Below the pieces are notes generated by a model. The model was not told the DNA's origin. It saw only the letters and a list, made by a program, of their open reading frames with translations, and did not search any database. Positions 22,301 through 32,577 of a stretch of DNA of 64,000 nucleotides are shown here, piece by piece; the stretch's first letter is position 1, and every line of letters starts with the position of its first letter. Position numbers and translations under genes: made by a program. Source of the stretch: Tipula vernalis (Eukaryota > Arthropoda > Insecta > Diptera > Tipulidae); contig OY282560.1 in NCBI GenBank assembly GCA_958295665.1, forward strand, positions 262,432,641-262,496,640. Reading direction: 5' to 3'.

Positions 22301-22913
22301 AATTATAGCAGACAATGGACAGGAATTTCTCTCAAGTATTTTTAAGGATTTTTTGAAATTATATAACATAGAAATACATTATACTACTGCAAAGAATTCC
22401 ACAGGGAATTCACCAGTAGAACGTTTCCACTCAACATTAACAGAAATAATCAGAATTATATTTAATCAAGATAAGACCAAATCCATCAACGAAATAATGG
22501 ACGAAGCAATTATTACATATAATAATGCCATACACTCGACGACCAAATTAACTCCATTCGAGCTACTAAATGGACATTATACCAAATCAAACCCATTAAA
22601 TTTGGCAAAACAAAACAACGAATCTAGGGAAGATTTCATTAGGAACCATTCTAAAAATTATGATGATTTATGCAGGTTAGCACATAATATTAGCTTAGTA
22701 AATAAAACGAGAAACATAGAAAATTTAAATGAAAATAGAGTAGAACCAGAAAATTATGAAGTAGGTGAAGAGATTTATGAATTAGAAAACCGTAGAAATA
22801 AGTTAGCACCTAGGTTTATGAAACATATAGTTGTAAGTGATAATAAAGTAACAGTAACGACGGACAAAAGAAAGGTTCATAAGCAAAAGATAAAAAATAA
22901 ACGCAATACTTAA
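19380..22913 (+). CDS. pol: Pol polyprotein (protease, RT, RNase H, integrase)
   Basis: The frame is -1 relative to gag and opens upstream at the slippery site; no own start is needed. Domains in order are an aspartic protease with LIDTGSSKSF (near 19460), then reverse transcriptase with RLVIDYRKLND and the active-site YMDD (near 20707). RNase H follows, with TTDAS (near 21150), TIEKELLAIVWA and TDHKPL. The integrase has an HHCC finger (NYHIKSNH... CEICQTYK, near 21940-22070) and catalytic core LHIDVY (22150), ADNGQEF (22310) and SPVERFH (22420). All catalytic residues are present and no stop or shift is seen. The frame ends at 22913, just before the env splice acceptor. Length and order are normal for errantiviruses. 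Confidence 0.95.
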   Translation: MNNNNTNKDHLLPYIHIRNGNKNLKFLIDTGSSKSFVNPILIDEKDFIVIDPIEITTIFNKQNIDKKLVIPGLKEFRTNENLTFYLFKFHNYFDGLIGTEMMQQLKIRLNFIDNYLETDTVKIPLLSKPCLMSKTYEIPPHSKLITRLPVDLENGDFYLKPTIITDEIQISEGLYHSDKWYSNIEIKNTSNEPKTFRLEQPLKVESIEQKYFELHNYSIDQFKNQILTKSNSDLQNLLRLDHLNDEEKTELLKTCKKHEDIFLKDGDLLTFTNEIKHSINTTDDVPIYTKSYRYPEIHKDEIKSQISKMLEQGIIQPSFSPWSSPIWIVPKKADASGKQKWRLVIDYRKLNDKTVDDRYPLPNINEILDKLGKCLYFSTLDLASGFHQIEINKRDIPKTAFSVDNGHYEFIRMPFGLKNAPSTFQRVMDNILREYQGRICLCYMDDIIIYSTSLQEHTENLSKIFQRLREANLKVQLDKCEFLHKEIEFLGHVVTPEGVKPNPKKIKAVKEFPLPKTEKQIKSFLGLLGYYRKFLKDFARITKPLTECLRKDKGIVIDQTYLECFETCKNLLCNDPLLQYPDFNKPFNLTTDASNFALGAVLSQGPIGSDKPTCYASRTLTKTEQNYSTIEKELLAIVWATKYFRPYLYGRKFNIVTDHKPLVWLFSLKEPNSKLVRWRLKLEEFDYNIHYKKKKINTNADALSRIEINLQEETSSNDSIINNVGDLETIHSGEENLDEGIPISERSLNEFTYQVILENSIIDKPDIKYKILFKTQKRFIIRRNDFMKEEVMLEIFKNYFIPKKITGILTDDETFKLVQATFSKYFSYSKIKLIRCNFIVRDVVERDDQEDIIRNYHIKSNHRGIQETLLHLKRDYFFPKMKNVISSIINNCEICQTYKYERNVKQIKYELTETPDRPLKILHIDVYASHKENFLTIIDKFSKFSSAYHLIGRNSIYIVKALKHFISHHGIPVKIIADNGQEFLSSIFKDFLKLYNIEIHYTTAKNSTGNSPVERFHSTLTEIIRIIFNQDKTKSINEIMDEAIITYNNAIHSTTKLTPFELLNGHYTKSNPLNLAKQNNESREDFIRNHSKNYDDLCRLAHNISLVNKTRNIENLNENRVEPENYEVGEEIYELENRRNKLAPRFMKHIVVSDNKVTVTTDKRKVHKQKIKNKRNT

Positions 22914-22924
22914 TTTATTTTCAG

Positions 22925-24551
22925 GACACTTAAACTTCAAAGTACGGTACAGCAAAAAATAGAAATTCATGACTTGAATAACAACAACGGACTTTTACCC
23001 CTAAAATTAGGAAATGCAAGAATAATAACGAGTTATTCGAAACTGCTTCACATAATCAACCTAACAGAGTATGACATAAATTTAAATTTAATAACAAGAA
23101 ATATTGACTACTTTCACAATCAATCAATGAAATATATTGATTTTTTACCTAAACTAAATTTATTACGGAAGAAATGTCACACATTATCAAACGACTTAGA
23201 TCTAATTCGGCCGAAATACAGAAACAAACGAGGACTTATCAACGGACTTGGAGGAATCATTAAAACAATAACTGGAAATATGGACTACGAAGACCACGTA
23301 GAAATTAACACCAAATTAAACAGTTTACAATCAACTCAGAATGAAATTAGTAATCAACTGAAAAATCAAATCTATATTAACACACAAATGTTGAGAAGAT
23401 TTAACAATATCACAAAACACATAAACAAACAACAGGAGCATTTAGAGAAATACTTGAATAATTTTCATGACAATATAATCGAAAAATTAGATGTTATTGA
23501 ACGAACCTTGCATATCAATCAATATTTTGAACAAATACTATTCAACATGGACATGTTGAGTGAACATTTGAATGATATTTCCGAATCATTACTTTTAGCC
23601 AAACTCGGGATCATATCTAAACATATCTTACACCCAACCGAAATCAATTACGTTTCCGTTATGTTAAGAGAACAAAGTGTTAATGTTTTTTCCGACGAAA
23701 ACATTTACGAATTCCTCGAACTTCAAGCTTACTATAACCATACTAATATAATTTTTATTATTAAAATACCAATATTTCACCCAAATTCATTTTCTTTTTA
23801 CCATTTAAAAGAATTACCAATTAACAATTCCTACACTATCCAAATTAAAACCCCGTTCCTTTTATTAAGTGAATATTTTCAACAATATGTGAATAAACCA
23901 TGCCTCACCATCGAAAAGATAAGATATTGCCAAAAAGAATCCATTCAACCGAACACAGTAAATGGATGCGTCCCAAATATCATCAATAATCAACCAGCAA
24001 ATTGCACCTTAATAACCAATACAGACATCAGTGACACAATAGAAATGTTTGAACCCGAACACCTGCTTATCATATCGCAAAATGAAGTTGCTATAGAAAC
24101 ATCGTGTGGTACCAACATAAAACACAAATCATTGAAAGGAATATTATTAATTCATTTCAAAAACTGTTCAATTTCCATAAATGGCTTCGAATACAAAAGC
24201 AGAACTCCAATATATTGGGACACGATAGAAATAATTTCAACAATATACAACGACATTCAACATCTTGAGATAGTTGAAAAACCCAACTTTCAAAAACTGA
24301 ATAATTGGACATTGGAAAATTTGAAGGAAATAATTGTATTGAAACAGACCACTAATGAATCATTTAAATCTTTAATTGCAGGATTTACTATTCTTCTAAT
24401 AATCATATTTTATATAATTTATAAGATTGTCAACCAATTCAATTTAATGCAATGTAGGAAGAATCCAATCCAGCAAGATGAACCCACGATTACAGCTACA
24501 ACCAATGACACCACAAACCCAGCGACCTTATGGCCGTCGCTTCACTCTTAG
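22925..24551 (+). CDS. env: envelope glycoprotein, baculovirus-F-like, acceptor exon
   Basis: The exon begins after the TTATTTTCAG acceptor (AG at 22923-22924) and stays open for about 540 codons to 24551. It has no good ATG at its beginning, so the start is expected from the spliced leader at 17955. A basic RNKR furin-type site near 23220-23232 is followed by a Gly/Ile-rich segment (GLINGLGGII) that corresponds to the fusion peptide of F-type proteins. Coiled-coil heptads follow, then a Cys-rich ectodomain and a C-terminal membrane anchor (SLIAGFTILLIIIFYIIY, near 24370-24425) with a short cytoplasmic tail. Env proteins of this class let errantiviruses pass from somatic to germ cells. The frame is unbroken; fusogenic activity is inferred. 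Confidence 0.85.
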
Positions 24552-24559
24552 AGGGGAGG
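24550..24559 (+). promoter_or_regulatory. polypurine tract of the errantivirus-like element
   Basis: AGAGGGGAGG lies directly before the right LTR and follows the env stop by a few bases. This is the expected primer for plus-strand synthesis. Confidence 0.9.
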
Positions 24560-24862
24560 AGTTACGTTATCGCAACAACATCCTGTATTTAATTTCATTT
24601 AAACTAAATTATATTAAATTACTATTTTGTTCCCATCATTTATTATAACGTAAGCTAAATTCTTTAATGATAATTTTATTTGATACATTAATATACAATT
24701 CTTAGAATTATAATTATAATTAATTATTTGTTAACGTAGCACTTCTAAATACCATGTAAATCATTTTTCCATATATGATAAGTCAGTTTTACACGAACCT
24801 TCTAATAAAGAACATTAAAAATATATTAAATAGTTTTCTTTACCAAGTGATAATACTTAACT
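24560..24862 (+). repeat. right LTR of the errantivirus-like element
   Basis: This 303-bp copy is indistinguishable by eye from the left LTR and is followed by CTCG, the second copy of the target duplication. Confidence 0.95.
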
Positions 24863-24866
24863 CTCG

Positions 24867-27567
24867 CATGTCATCGATCTATCTCTTTACAACATTGCAA
24901 TAATATCTCATTTCTTAAATGTTTTAAATTAGAAACGATTATTAAATAATATTTTCATTTTATAATGTTATCTAGCAGCTAGCTAAGCGCCGCTATACAA
25001 ATAGCAGATTTACAAAAACTATTGTTATAGACTGTATATAGTATAAGTAACAGTATCTCATTCCATTTGTTTTCCAAAAGATAGAAAAAAAATCCTTTAT
25101 TTGATATAGTAGCGAGGTGCGGGGGTGTTATTTAAGATAAATTATATAATTCTGTGGGTTGTAAACTTTTTAGTTTCGTTTTTCTTTCTTCAACTAGAGT
25201 TATGTTTGTGTTGTTGTTAAGAAAATGTTATTGAACTTAAATGTCAATCTTTGTAATCTTATCCGTTTGCTTGCTTGTTTTTTTTGTAGGTTGTTGTTGT
25301 ATGTAACTATTTGTTAAAGGATAGAATGGACTAATTGCATTTTAACCGCAAATTTTCTTTTTTCAGGACATTTATTTTCCATGAAACAAAATCGTAGCAA
25401 AAAAAAATGTAGAAGAATTACAGTTGGAAGGATAAATACATTAATCAAATGTTTTGGAAATAAGTCAAAGTGGTTTTTCTTTCATCCATTTGAATTTTTA
25501 ATTATTGTTATGGTTTATGTTCGGTTTATTGATTTGATCATCAATCAATATTTTTTATTTGTTTTTATAGTTTTGAAATATTTGCTTATCCACAAGGAGA
25601 GAAACAGTTTGTCTAAATAAATAAACTTAGAGCTTTAAAAAATATGGTTGAATTTATCATTTAAATAACCATTATTCGTGCATGAAATGGGAATTTATTT
25701 ATTACTATTTAGTCGAAAGATGGTGGTATCTTTCAATACAGCTCCAAATTTTAGAAAATAAAAATAATATTTTCGTAGAAAGCAGTTTGTTCAATTATTA
25801 AAACGTTGGAACTATATATTTCTAAAATGAAAAATATTTATTATTTTAGCTTGGCCCTAAATCATTTAATCAGTTTTTTTAACTCAGATTTAACCAGAAT
25901 TAGATTAAAAAACAATAACAGTGTTATGGGCATAATTATTTCTCATCCAAACGATTCTGACGTGTTTCTTGTTTATCCTCCAGATATGTATTACTATAAA
26001 AAATCCTATTTGAATGCTAGACATAAACGAAAACGTATTTTTTTCCAAAAGCACGTTAATATTTACCAAATAATAATTTAGCTGCAAAATCAGATTATCA
26101 TAACACACTAATTTCCATAATCTTTATTATTGTAGGACTCTTCTCTATATTTACACTTAGTTATGTGATAAGATGAAAATACACCTGATAACATTTTTTT
26201 TACCGAATACGTCTAAACCTAACAGATATTATGATTATCGTTTTATGATAGGTTTTCACTTCATAGCGTCAGGAAAAATAACAGACTTAACAGTATTTTT
26301 TATTATGGTTATTATTATTATGATTATTGATGATTTTTTTTCTGTTAATGATATTATACCAAGGTGATGAACATCATAATTTTTGATAGAACAATATTAA
26401 AAATTCTGACCAAAATCATAAGCTGCCCAATCGATTTCATTCAATTGATTCATTTACAAAAGACAAAAATCAATTACAAATCGGCCAACAACCATTACAC
26501 TGTGTGTTGAAATTTTAAATGAAAACATTTGAATTTAATTTAAAAATCGTCATAGTTGTTGTTTTTGAATTGCTTTATTTCCGACTAAGTGAAAAATCCG
26601 GAAAAACCCAACAACAAATGTTTACTGTATGTAAAATTATATAGAAAATGCAGCAACAGATTTTTATTTTTGGTATTTAATGAGAAAATTATTTGTTAAA
26701 TTTAATTGTTTTTTTACGCTTTTAACCTAAATTACAGTGTAAGGTGAAATTGATTTCACCGGATTTTTATGTGAGTTGTAAATATTTTTTAGTTTGTTTA
26801 TTTTACTCGTTTACAAAATACAAAAAATATAGGTTAACCACGTACAAATTACATATCTGAAATTTTTTTTACTAAGAATCGATTTTTGCTAAGGCAAAAA
26901 GTACTTGATAACAAACCATTCAGCGTGGAAGTCTTGACATACAGGCTAAATACAGATAAAGGAATTATGTACCGCTTAATTTTAACGAAATAATTAAGAA
27001 ACTAACCGCAACGGACAAGTGTTATTTAGAGTTTTTTTTTACTTATTTATCTTGAATGAGAAGAACGATTAGATTTTTTTTTTGATAATGTAGTAGAAGA
27101 GAGATTTTGAACCAGTGTTCCAACCAAAAATCTGCGCTTCTTTATAATATTATTTTCATTATAATGGTCAAAATTATGTTTTTTTTTACATTGGGTTGAC
27201 TTTAGTAACACCCTAAGGGTCTTAAAACACTCATAAGAGGGTCGAACTACCATTACCTACTCTAGAATTTCAGTTGCAATGAACCTTCGCTCAAACTGCA
27301 GTCGCATTATTAAATTAATTAACAAAAGACAGTATTGCAACATACGGAGAAGTTTATAAATAGAACTAATTTTAATAAAGCAAAATGGAATCAACTCCTG
27401 GAGGTTTGTTAGTCTTTAGTATTTTAAACAATAAATATTAAGAAAATAATGATTATTTATGTTTTTTGTAATATAATTCTGTATAGTTTTGTCATCAAAC
27501 GCATAAGAGGTGGTAGTTAATGTTTAAAATCTCATTCCATGTAAACCGAAAAAAAAAATAACTCATA
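24867..27567. other. no gene recognised, 2.7 kb
   Basis: This is long AT-rich sequence with short low-complexity open frames (25381-25620, 25806-26081, 26173-26367). None has a recognisable motif, and several are Lys/Ile/Phe-biased as random AT-rich frames are. There is no element end apart from the target copy at 24863-24866. Confidence 0.45.
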
Positions 27568-27588
27568 TAGCACGAATGTGCATTTACC
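27568..27588 (+). repeat. target duplication, left copy
   Basis: This is a perfect 21-bp match to 31054-31074, including the internal near-palindrome GCACGAATGTGC. Confidence 0.75.
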
Positions 27589-30500
27589 TTTCTAATCAAA
27601 AACCTTCTGAACGATTGCGGAAAACCTACAACTATCTCAAGCAACACGTACGGGTCAACAGTATGTCAAGGGGGCAATATATTCCTATATCTGCATGGAC
27701 AAATGAACTACGGAAAGCGGAAGGAACTTGGCCGAACTTATTGGAAGAGAATGATTATTTTCCCTTGGGACCTCCTCCATCACTGTTGGAAATTAATGCA
27801 GTAATACAAAACATTAGATCTGGAACTGCCCCGGGAACAGATGGAATTCCAATTGAATTAGTCAAGCGTCTCCCTTCTGAATTGCTGAATGCGCTATGCC
27901 AGATCATTGCAACCACGTGGATAAGGAATGAACCACCTTCAGAATGGATCGAACGGTTAAGGTACCGATACCAAAAGTAAAAAACCAAATGACGCTAATT
28001 CGTTTAAGAGAATCACACTATGCAACGTGGGTTGTAAGATATACGCGAAAATCATTCTAGACCGTCGATGAATTGTTGGCATTACCATATGGGATACGGA
28101 TGATCATATGTTCACGATTTTCAGAATACTGGATGAGGAATGGCGTGCTGGTCATCGTATATATATGTTATCAATCGACTTGGCAAAGGCTTTTGACACA
28201 GTGAAATTAGATGTAATAGCAGAATGTTTACAACAATACGTTCCATGCTACTTAATAAATAGAATTATCAAGACCTGTTTGTGGGAGCACACCAGCATTA
28301 AATGGTTTAACATGACTACTACCAGAATTAAGAAAAATAAAGGTTTTAAACAGGGATGTCCTTTATCACCACGCTTGTTTAACTTCATTTTAAACGAGGT
28401 TCTGGTCACAGTAGCGGACCAGTTTCCTGAACTCAAGTTAGAGCAACGCGATAATTTGTAGCTTCCACTGGTATTGGCATATGCGGATGATATAGTAATT
28501 ATTACTAAAAATCTCACCACACTTGAGCCAATATTACTGGAACTTATAACGGTTTTAGGATATGCTGGTCTGGAAATCAATAACCAGAAATGTACAATGA
28601 TAATCAGAGATCCTCTTTCCCAAATGGACCCTCCAACTAACGTTACATCGGCAAATATCAATTTCAAGGCAGTCAACACCATGCGGTACCTAGGTACGCA
28701 ACTAGCCGCAAATTTAAGTAGACCATTGACCATTCGGACCAGATGTCATCATGCATTGGGAGTAACTCAAATGATGCAAAACTTTATAAAAAAATACAAT
28801 GTACCTTTTTCAACTGCACTCATGATGTACAACACAACCATTGTACCTATGGTTACATATGGATTGAAGACCTCAGCGCTTGCCTACGCAAATCGCCGTC
28901 GCTTGAGGAAATACGAACAAATCCTCCTTAGAAAATTATACGAATTTAGTTCAAAGAAACCTTCTGGAAGAAAGGTAAAGGAGATACTAGGCGGTAAAAC
29001 GATAACAAAGAAAATCAAGGTGCAAAGAATAAATTATTGGGGTCATATACATCGTCGTGGCCCAAATCATTTGCTGCCACACGATATGTAGCAGGGCCTA
29101 AAAAAGAGAGGTCGTCCATGTTACACATGGAATACATCATTGATACAGGATCTAGAATACTACAATAAACCGTATGAGGAATGGCAGGAATTGTTACAAC
29201 AACGTGGAGAATTAAGGAAGGCAGCTACTGAAATTTACCAAGTAAGCGAATCAGATTCAAGTGAGTTAATTGAGGACGATGATGATGGCTCAAATTATTT
29301 ACATACTTAGTAAAATATTAAAATGGAATAGTCACCGAATCAAAATTATAATAATAAATACTTGTTTATCAATTTATTCCCCTCCTCTTACAATATAAAC
29401 CCGTTTAATATGTTTAATTATCAATTGTATAAGTAGAATCATCGAAAAATCATGGCTAAGATTTCACTAATCATCCCTGATCTCCCCGTAGGATCCAAAC
29501 ATTAGGAGAAACATAGTTAATTTTTGAAATCGCCTCTTACATTTATTTCTCTGTGGCAAGGAGAATTTCAGAATTTTTAGGATAAATGAAAAATGGGTAA
29601 CAGGATCTTGTAGATAAAGCCTTAGGGATATTATGACAATAATATATGGTATAAATGAGATTAAGGTAATGTAAAGGATAATTAAGTGAGTATGTTGTGT
29701 GAACAAGGATACTTCGGGATGGAGTTGTATCTTGGTTGTTGATCATGGTCTTATACTTGTTGTGCATGCTGGTTTCTGATTCAATGAATGTGTAATGTTG
29801 AGGTTTATCATATTTATTTTTTTGATTTATGTCTGACATAAGATTAAATGCCATTTAGAATCTGATGAGCACTTTATTAAAGGGATATAACCGGTAAATT
29901 TGTTATGCAGTTGCAGAGATTTAAGGAACATAATGCTGAAATGATTAAATTAGTCGCTTCTAGATAGAAGTATTGCGTCTGCGGATTGCTAGTTTTTTTT
30001 GGAGAGGCATTAGAGGGTTTAATACTGGTTTTCGACTTGTTTTTGAAATGAAATTCTTGCCACACTTTTTGGGAAGGAGTATGTTTGGAAGAAAATTAGT
30101 GCTCTTATTTAGATTGCGATGATATTATCTACAATTTAATTTATTAATATAGTGAATATAGTGATGATATTATATGGTTGCATGATATGAATTCTAGTTG
30201 CTATTAATTCTAATTAATTAATAATTTATTTCAAAAATTAGTCTTTAATTTACACAATCTAATTTAATTACTTCATCAGTCTGAGAGATGTTATTTCTAT
30301 TAATATTTTTATACTTTTAAATTAAATTAAAGTTGCTGCTAAGTTTAATCTTGGGGCGGTTGAGTAATAAATGAATTTATGACCTAGTTCAGTTTTGAGC
30401 GTATGATCATTGAGCTCAAACGTATGATCAAAGCGTAAGCAACACCTGGAGCTTTGGAGGAAGATTATGGAAAGAAAGCCAAATTAGAAACATTATTACA

Positions 30501-31053
30501 ATCCGATGTATCAACTAATTAATTAATAAATTATTAAATTTTAGAAGGATCACTTAGAAGTCAATAGGAACAATAGTGTTTCAAAGATCGAAATGGATCA
30601 TATAAATATATTGATACCAACAAATAAATTTATTTGTTTCAGAATTTAAAATGGTTCCAGGATAAATCATTCTTATAGGGATAATTTTATTCGTTTTCAG
30701 AATTAAAATCAAAGCTGGACTCATATCATATAATATTTATAAATAATAATGATTGATTATATTTACTAAAAGGGCCCGGAAAACTGATTCAGCAAACTAA
30801 AACATGAGGGTTTGGATCAACAAGAAGCTAATAAATTCGTAGTTTAGAAATTGTGTTGTCTTGTGCTAAATATTTTAATATATTTATTACTGATAAGTTT
30901 ACTAACTATCGACTGCATAGTTGGCTGAAACCGGGTCGATTCTTTAATACTAACATCCCTTTCCTATCCCTCGGTTTTGTTTTATGTAAAGGGTGTACGG
31001 TGGATCCGGCGTATCCGGGAATCTTGCTGAGGCTTGGTCGTACATCCGTACAG
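27589..31053 (+). mobile_element. 5'-truncated LINE flanked by a 21-bp target duplication
   Basis: A 21-bp sequence starting TAGCACGAATGTGC occurs perfectly at 27568-27588 and 31054-31074. The left copy is followed at once by LINE coding sequence lacking the endonuclease. The right copy is preceded by ATCCGTACAG with no poly-A. The insert is 3465 bp: about 1.7 kb of reverse transcriptase coding sequence and about 1.75 kb of 3' non-coding sequence. This fits target-primed reverse transcription with 5' truncation. The clade is uncertain, possibly RTE-like, as there is no RNase H and the end carries a GRP..W motif. Confidence 0.75.
27590..29308 (+). pseudogene. LINE reverse transcriptase, truncated and broken
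   Basis: The translation shows SGTAPGTDGIPIELVKRLP, then after a shift MLSIDLAKAFDTV (near 28170) and GFKQGCPLSPRLFNFI (near 28350). A stop at about 28459 is followed by LAYADDIVIITKN, the catalytic box near 28473-28510. The thumb (MRYLGTQLA) and a C-terminal KVQRINYWGHIHRRGP with RGRPCYTWN come next, the last after a TAG at 29089-29091. The ORF ends near 29308 with an acidic tail. It lacks the endonuclease and the start of RT, and carries at least three breaks, so it is inactive. The product would have copied its own RNA at a nicked chromosomal target. Confidence 0.8.
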
Positions 31054-31074
31054 TAGCACGAATGTGCATTTACC
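31054..31074 (+). repeat. target duplication, right copy
   Basis: This is a perfect 21-bp match to 27568-27588. It lies immediately 3' of the LINE end. Confidence 0.75.
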
Positions 31075-31081
31075 ATAAATA

Positions 31082-31250
31082 CAGCACAACCTCATACAAC
31101 ACGCCCTCTTATAACGCTATTTCTTATAACGCTCTTTCTTTAAAATCAAAAACAAATATAATTTAAAACATGAAAACATGATAAAAAATGGAGGTATGGC
31201 CAACCAAAGCATCCCTAAATATACAAGCCGTCAGGTACAGACCAATTTTA
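31082..31250. repeat. possible pogo/Tigger-like end fragment
   Basis: After a TA at 31080-31081 the sequence begins CAGCACAACCTCATACAAC and contains two TTCTTATAACGC-type units, as at pogo/Tigger ends. A segment at 31213-31243 (AAAGCATCCCTAAATATACA and onward) recurs inverted at 39176-39210 on the far side of the Harbinger element. These may be arms of one older element that Harbinger split. Confidence 0.35.
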
Positions 31251-31458
31251 AAAGCAGCTTAGAATAAAATTGTACAAATTTACTTTTTCTTTGTATGGCT
31301 TTGTAAAAAATACAGTATAAAATTATAAAAACGAAATCAATGACGTGAGATCTTATGCCCTTTCCAAAGGTTATACTTATTTATTTAGACATACTTATTT
31401 GCCGCCATCTTAAATAAGTATGTAAAATCATCCGAATTGATTTCACATACTTATTTAA

Positions 31459-31688
31459 CACTAGAACTACCACCGGTCAAAATGACCGGTTATACATTTA
31501 TTGAATTGAATTTTTTTAATTATTATGTTAATATTTTTGTCGGAATCTGTGAAGACTTTTAATATGACAACAAAGTAATTATGTTAAAATTCATCATAAA
31601 TTTCCAAAAAAATATTAACATGATAATTAAAAAAATTGAATTCAATAAATGTATAATTCGTCATTTTGACGGGTTGGTAGTTCTAGTG
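31459..31688. mobile_element. piggyBac-type MITE, 230 bp, TTAA-flanked
   Basis: TTAA flanks both sides (31455-31458 and 31689-31692). The ends CACTAGAACTACCACC and GGTTGGTAGTTCTAGTG are inverted repeats. The arms stay complementary for most of the length, so the whole insert folds into a long hairpin. It has no coding capacity and would need a transposase in trans. Its TIR differs from that of the piggyBac element at 40.2 kb, so that element is probably not its partner. Confidence 0.92.
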
Positions 31689-31742
31689 TTAATATTTTGA
31701 AAGCAACGTCAAACCCATAACAAATAAATTTGTGTTATAAAA

Positions 31743-31880
31743 ATGAATGAAGCTAAGAAATTCTTGCTTCTTACTTATTTAATAAATAAAAATATGAAAT
31801 TATGTGTGAAATTGATCGATGGTGACGAGGATTTGCTTTGTTTGTTGGAGCGACGCGAATTTCGAAAGGTACTTTTTTCG
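31743..31880 (+). pseudogene. Harbinger transposase, possible N-terminal fragment
   Basis: The frame opens MNEAKKFLLLTYLINKNMKL and continues DLLCLLERREFRK, a position and composition suitable for the start of a Harbinger transposase. Coding similarity is lost where the LINE begins at about 31900. The main part of the gene resumes at about 35700. The assignment rests mainly on location inside the TIRs. Confidence 0.5.
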
Positions 31881-31977
31881 ATAAAATTTGAAATGCTACT
31901 GATACAATACCAAAAATTGCATTTTATACAATACCAAAAATTGTTCTAATGCCGTTACTTCAAATTCTATAAATAAA

Positions 31978-32577
31978 ATGTGTAATAATAAAAATATTAA
32001 AATTAATGATAATACGAATGTGAATCATAAAAACATTAATAATAAAAGTAATGATAATGGTGGTACCGTAACTCCAGTTCAGACTAAACTGGATACAAAT
32101 TTACTATCGACGATGATGACTAATGATGGTTGTCTGACTCTATCTAGTAACACAACGAGTTCTCAACATGAACGGGTAATTTCATCTAAACATTCGACGA
32201 TTCCGAAACAGCGGCAAATTATAATCGGCACCGGTGACTTAATTTCATCACTCCAAGTGGTTGCACCTCGGAAAATCATTTTTGTGTCCAGACTCCATAA
32301 AGACGTTTCTGAACTGGAAGTTTTATCCTATCTAAAAGACAAGTTTGGTCTTGTGGATGTTAGTTGCAAACGCATATTATCACTTCGAATCAATGAAGAA
32401 GACCGTAATTTTTCTTCGTTTCGGATAAATGTTCCGGTATCTAGCATGGATAGCTTGCTTCAACCTAGCTCATGGCCATCAGGTTCATTGATAAAGGAAT
32501 TTGTGATTTATAAGAGGAAACAAAATAAGAACAATAATTTTTTTCCTTTACTTCAACGACCTCCATGCAGTCAATAA
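31978..32577 (+). CDS. LINE ORF1 protein
   Basis: This is a 199-codon open frame. The N-terminal 80 residues are Asn/Ser/Thr-rich and disordered-looking. The C-terminal half reads KIIFVSRLHKDVSELEVLSY, then SSFRINVPVSSMDSLLQPSS with WPSGSLIKEF. This resembles the ORF1 C-terminal domain (RRM-like fold) of CR1/Jockey-type LINEs, thought to bind the element RNA. No CCHC knuckle is present. Its stop overlaps the ATG of ORF2 at 32565. The frame is intact although ORF2 is not. Confidence 0.6.
   Translation: MCNNKNIKINDNTNVNHKNINNKSNDNGGTVTPVQTKLDTNLLSTMMTNDGCLTLSSNTTSSQHERVISSKHSTIPKQRQIIIGTGDLISSLQVVAPRKIIFVSRLHKDVSELEVLSYLKDKFGLVDVSCKRILSLRINEEDRNFSSFRINVPVSSMDSLLQPSSWPSGSLIKEFVIYKRKQNKNNNFFPLLQRPPCSQ

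Larger units (their letters stand above)
17184..24862 (+). mobile_element. complete errantivirus-like Ty3/Gypsy provirus (gag-pol-env)
   Basis: Two 303-bp LTRs, which look identical by eye, bound a 7.7-kb element flanked by the 4-bp direct repeat CTCG (17180-17183 and 24863-24866). LTR tips are AGTTA...TAACT. A TGGCGCAG-type primer-binding site follows the left LTR and a GAGGGGAGG purine tract precedes the right LTR. Three long open frames encode Gag, Pol (in the -1 frame) and an F-like envelope glycoprotein. Errantiviruses with this layout infect the germ line of flies. Identical LTRs and undamaged frames indicate a very recent insertion. Confidence 0.95.

Noticed and set aside
25381..26367. 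Three short frames between the errantivirus and the LINE
   Set aside because: They have AT-biased composition, no motifs and no splice or promoter context.
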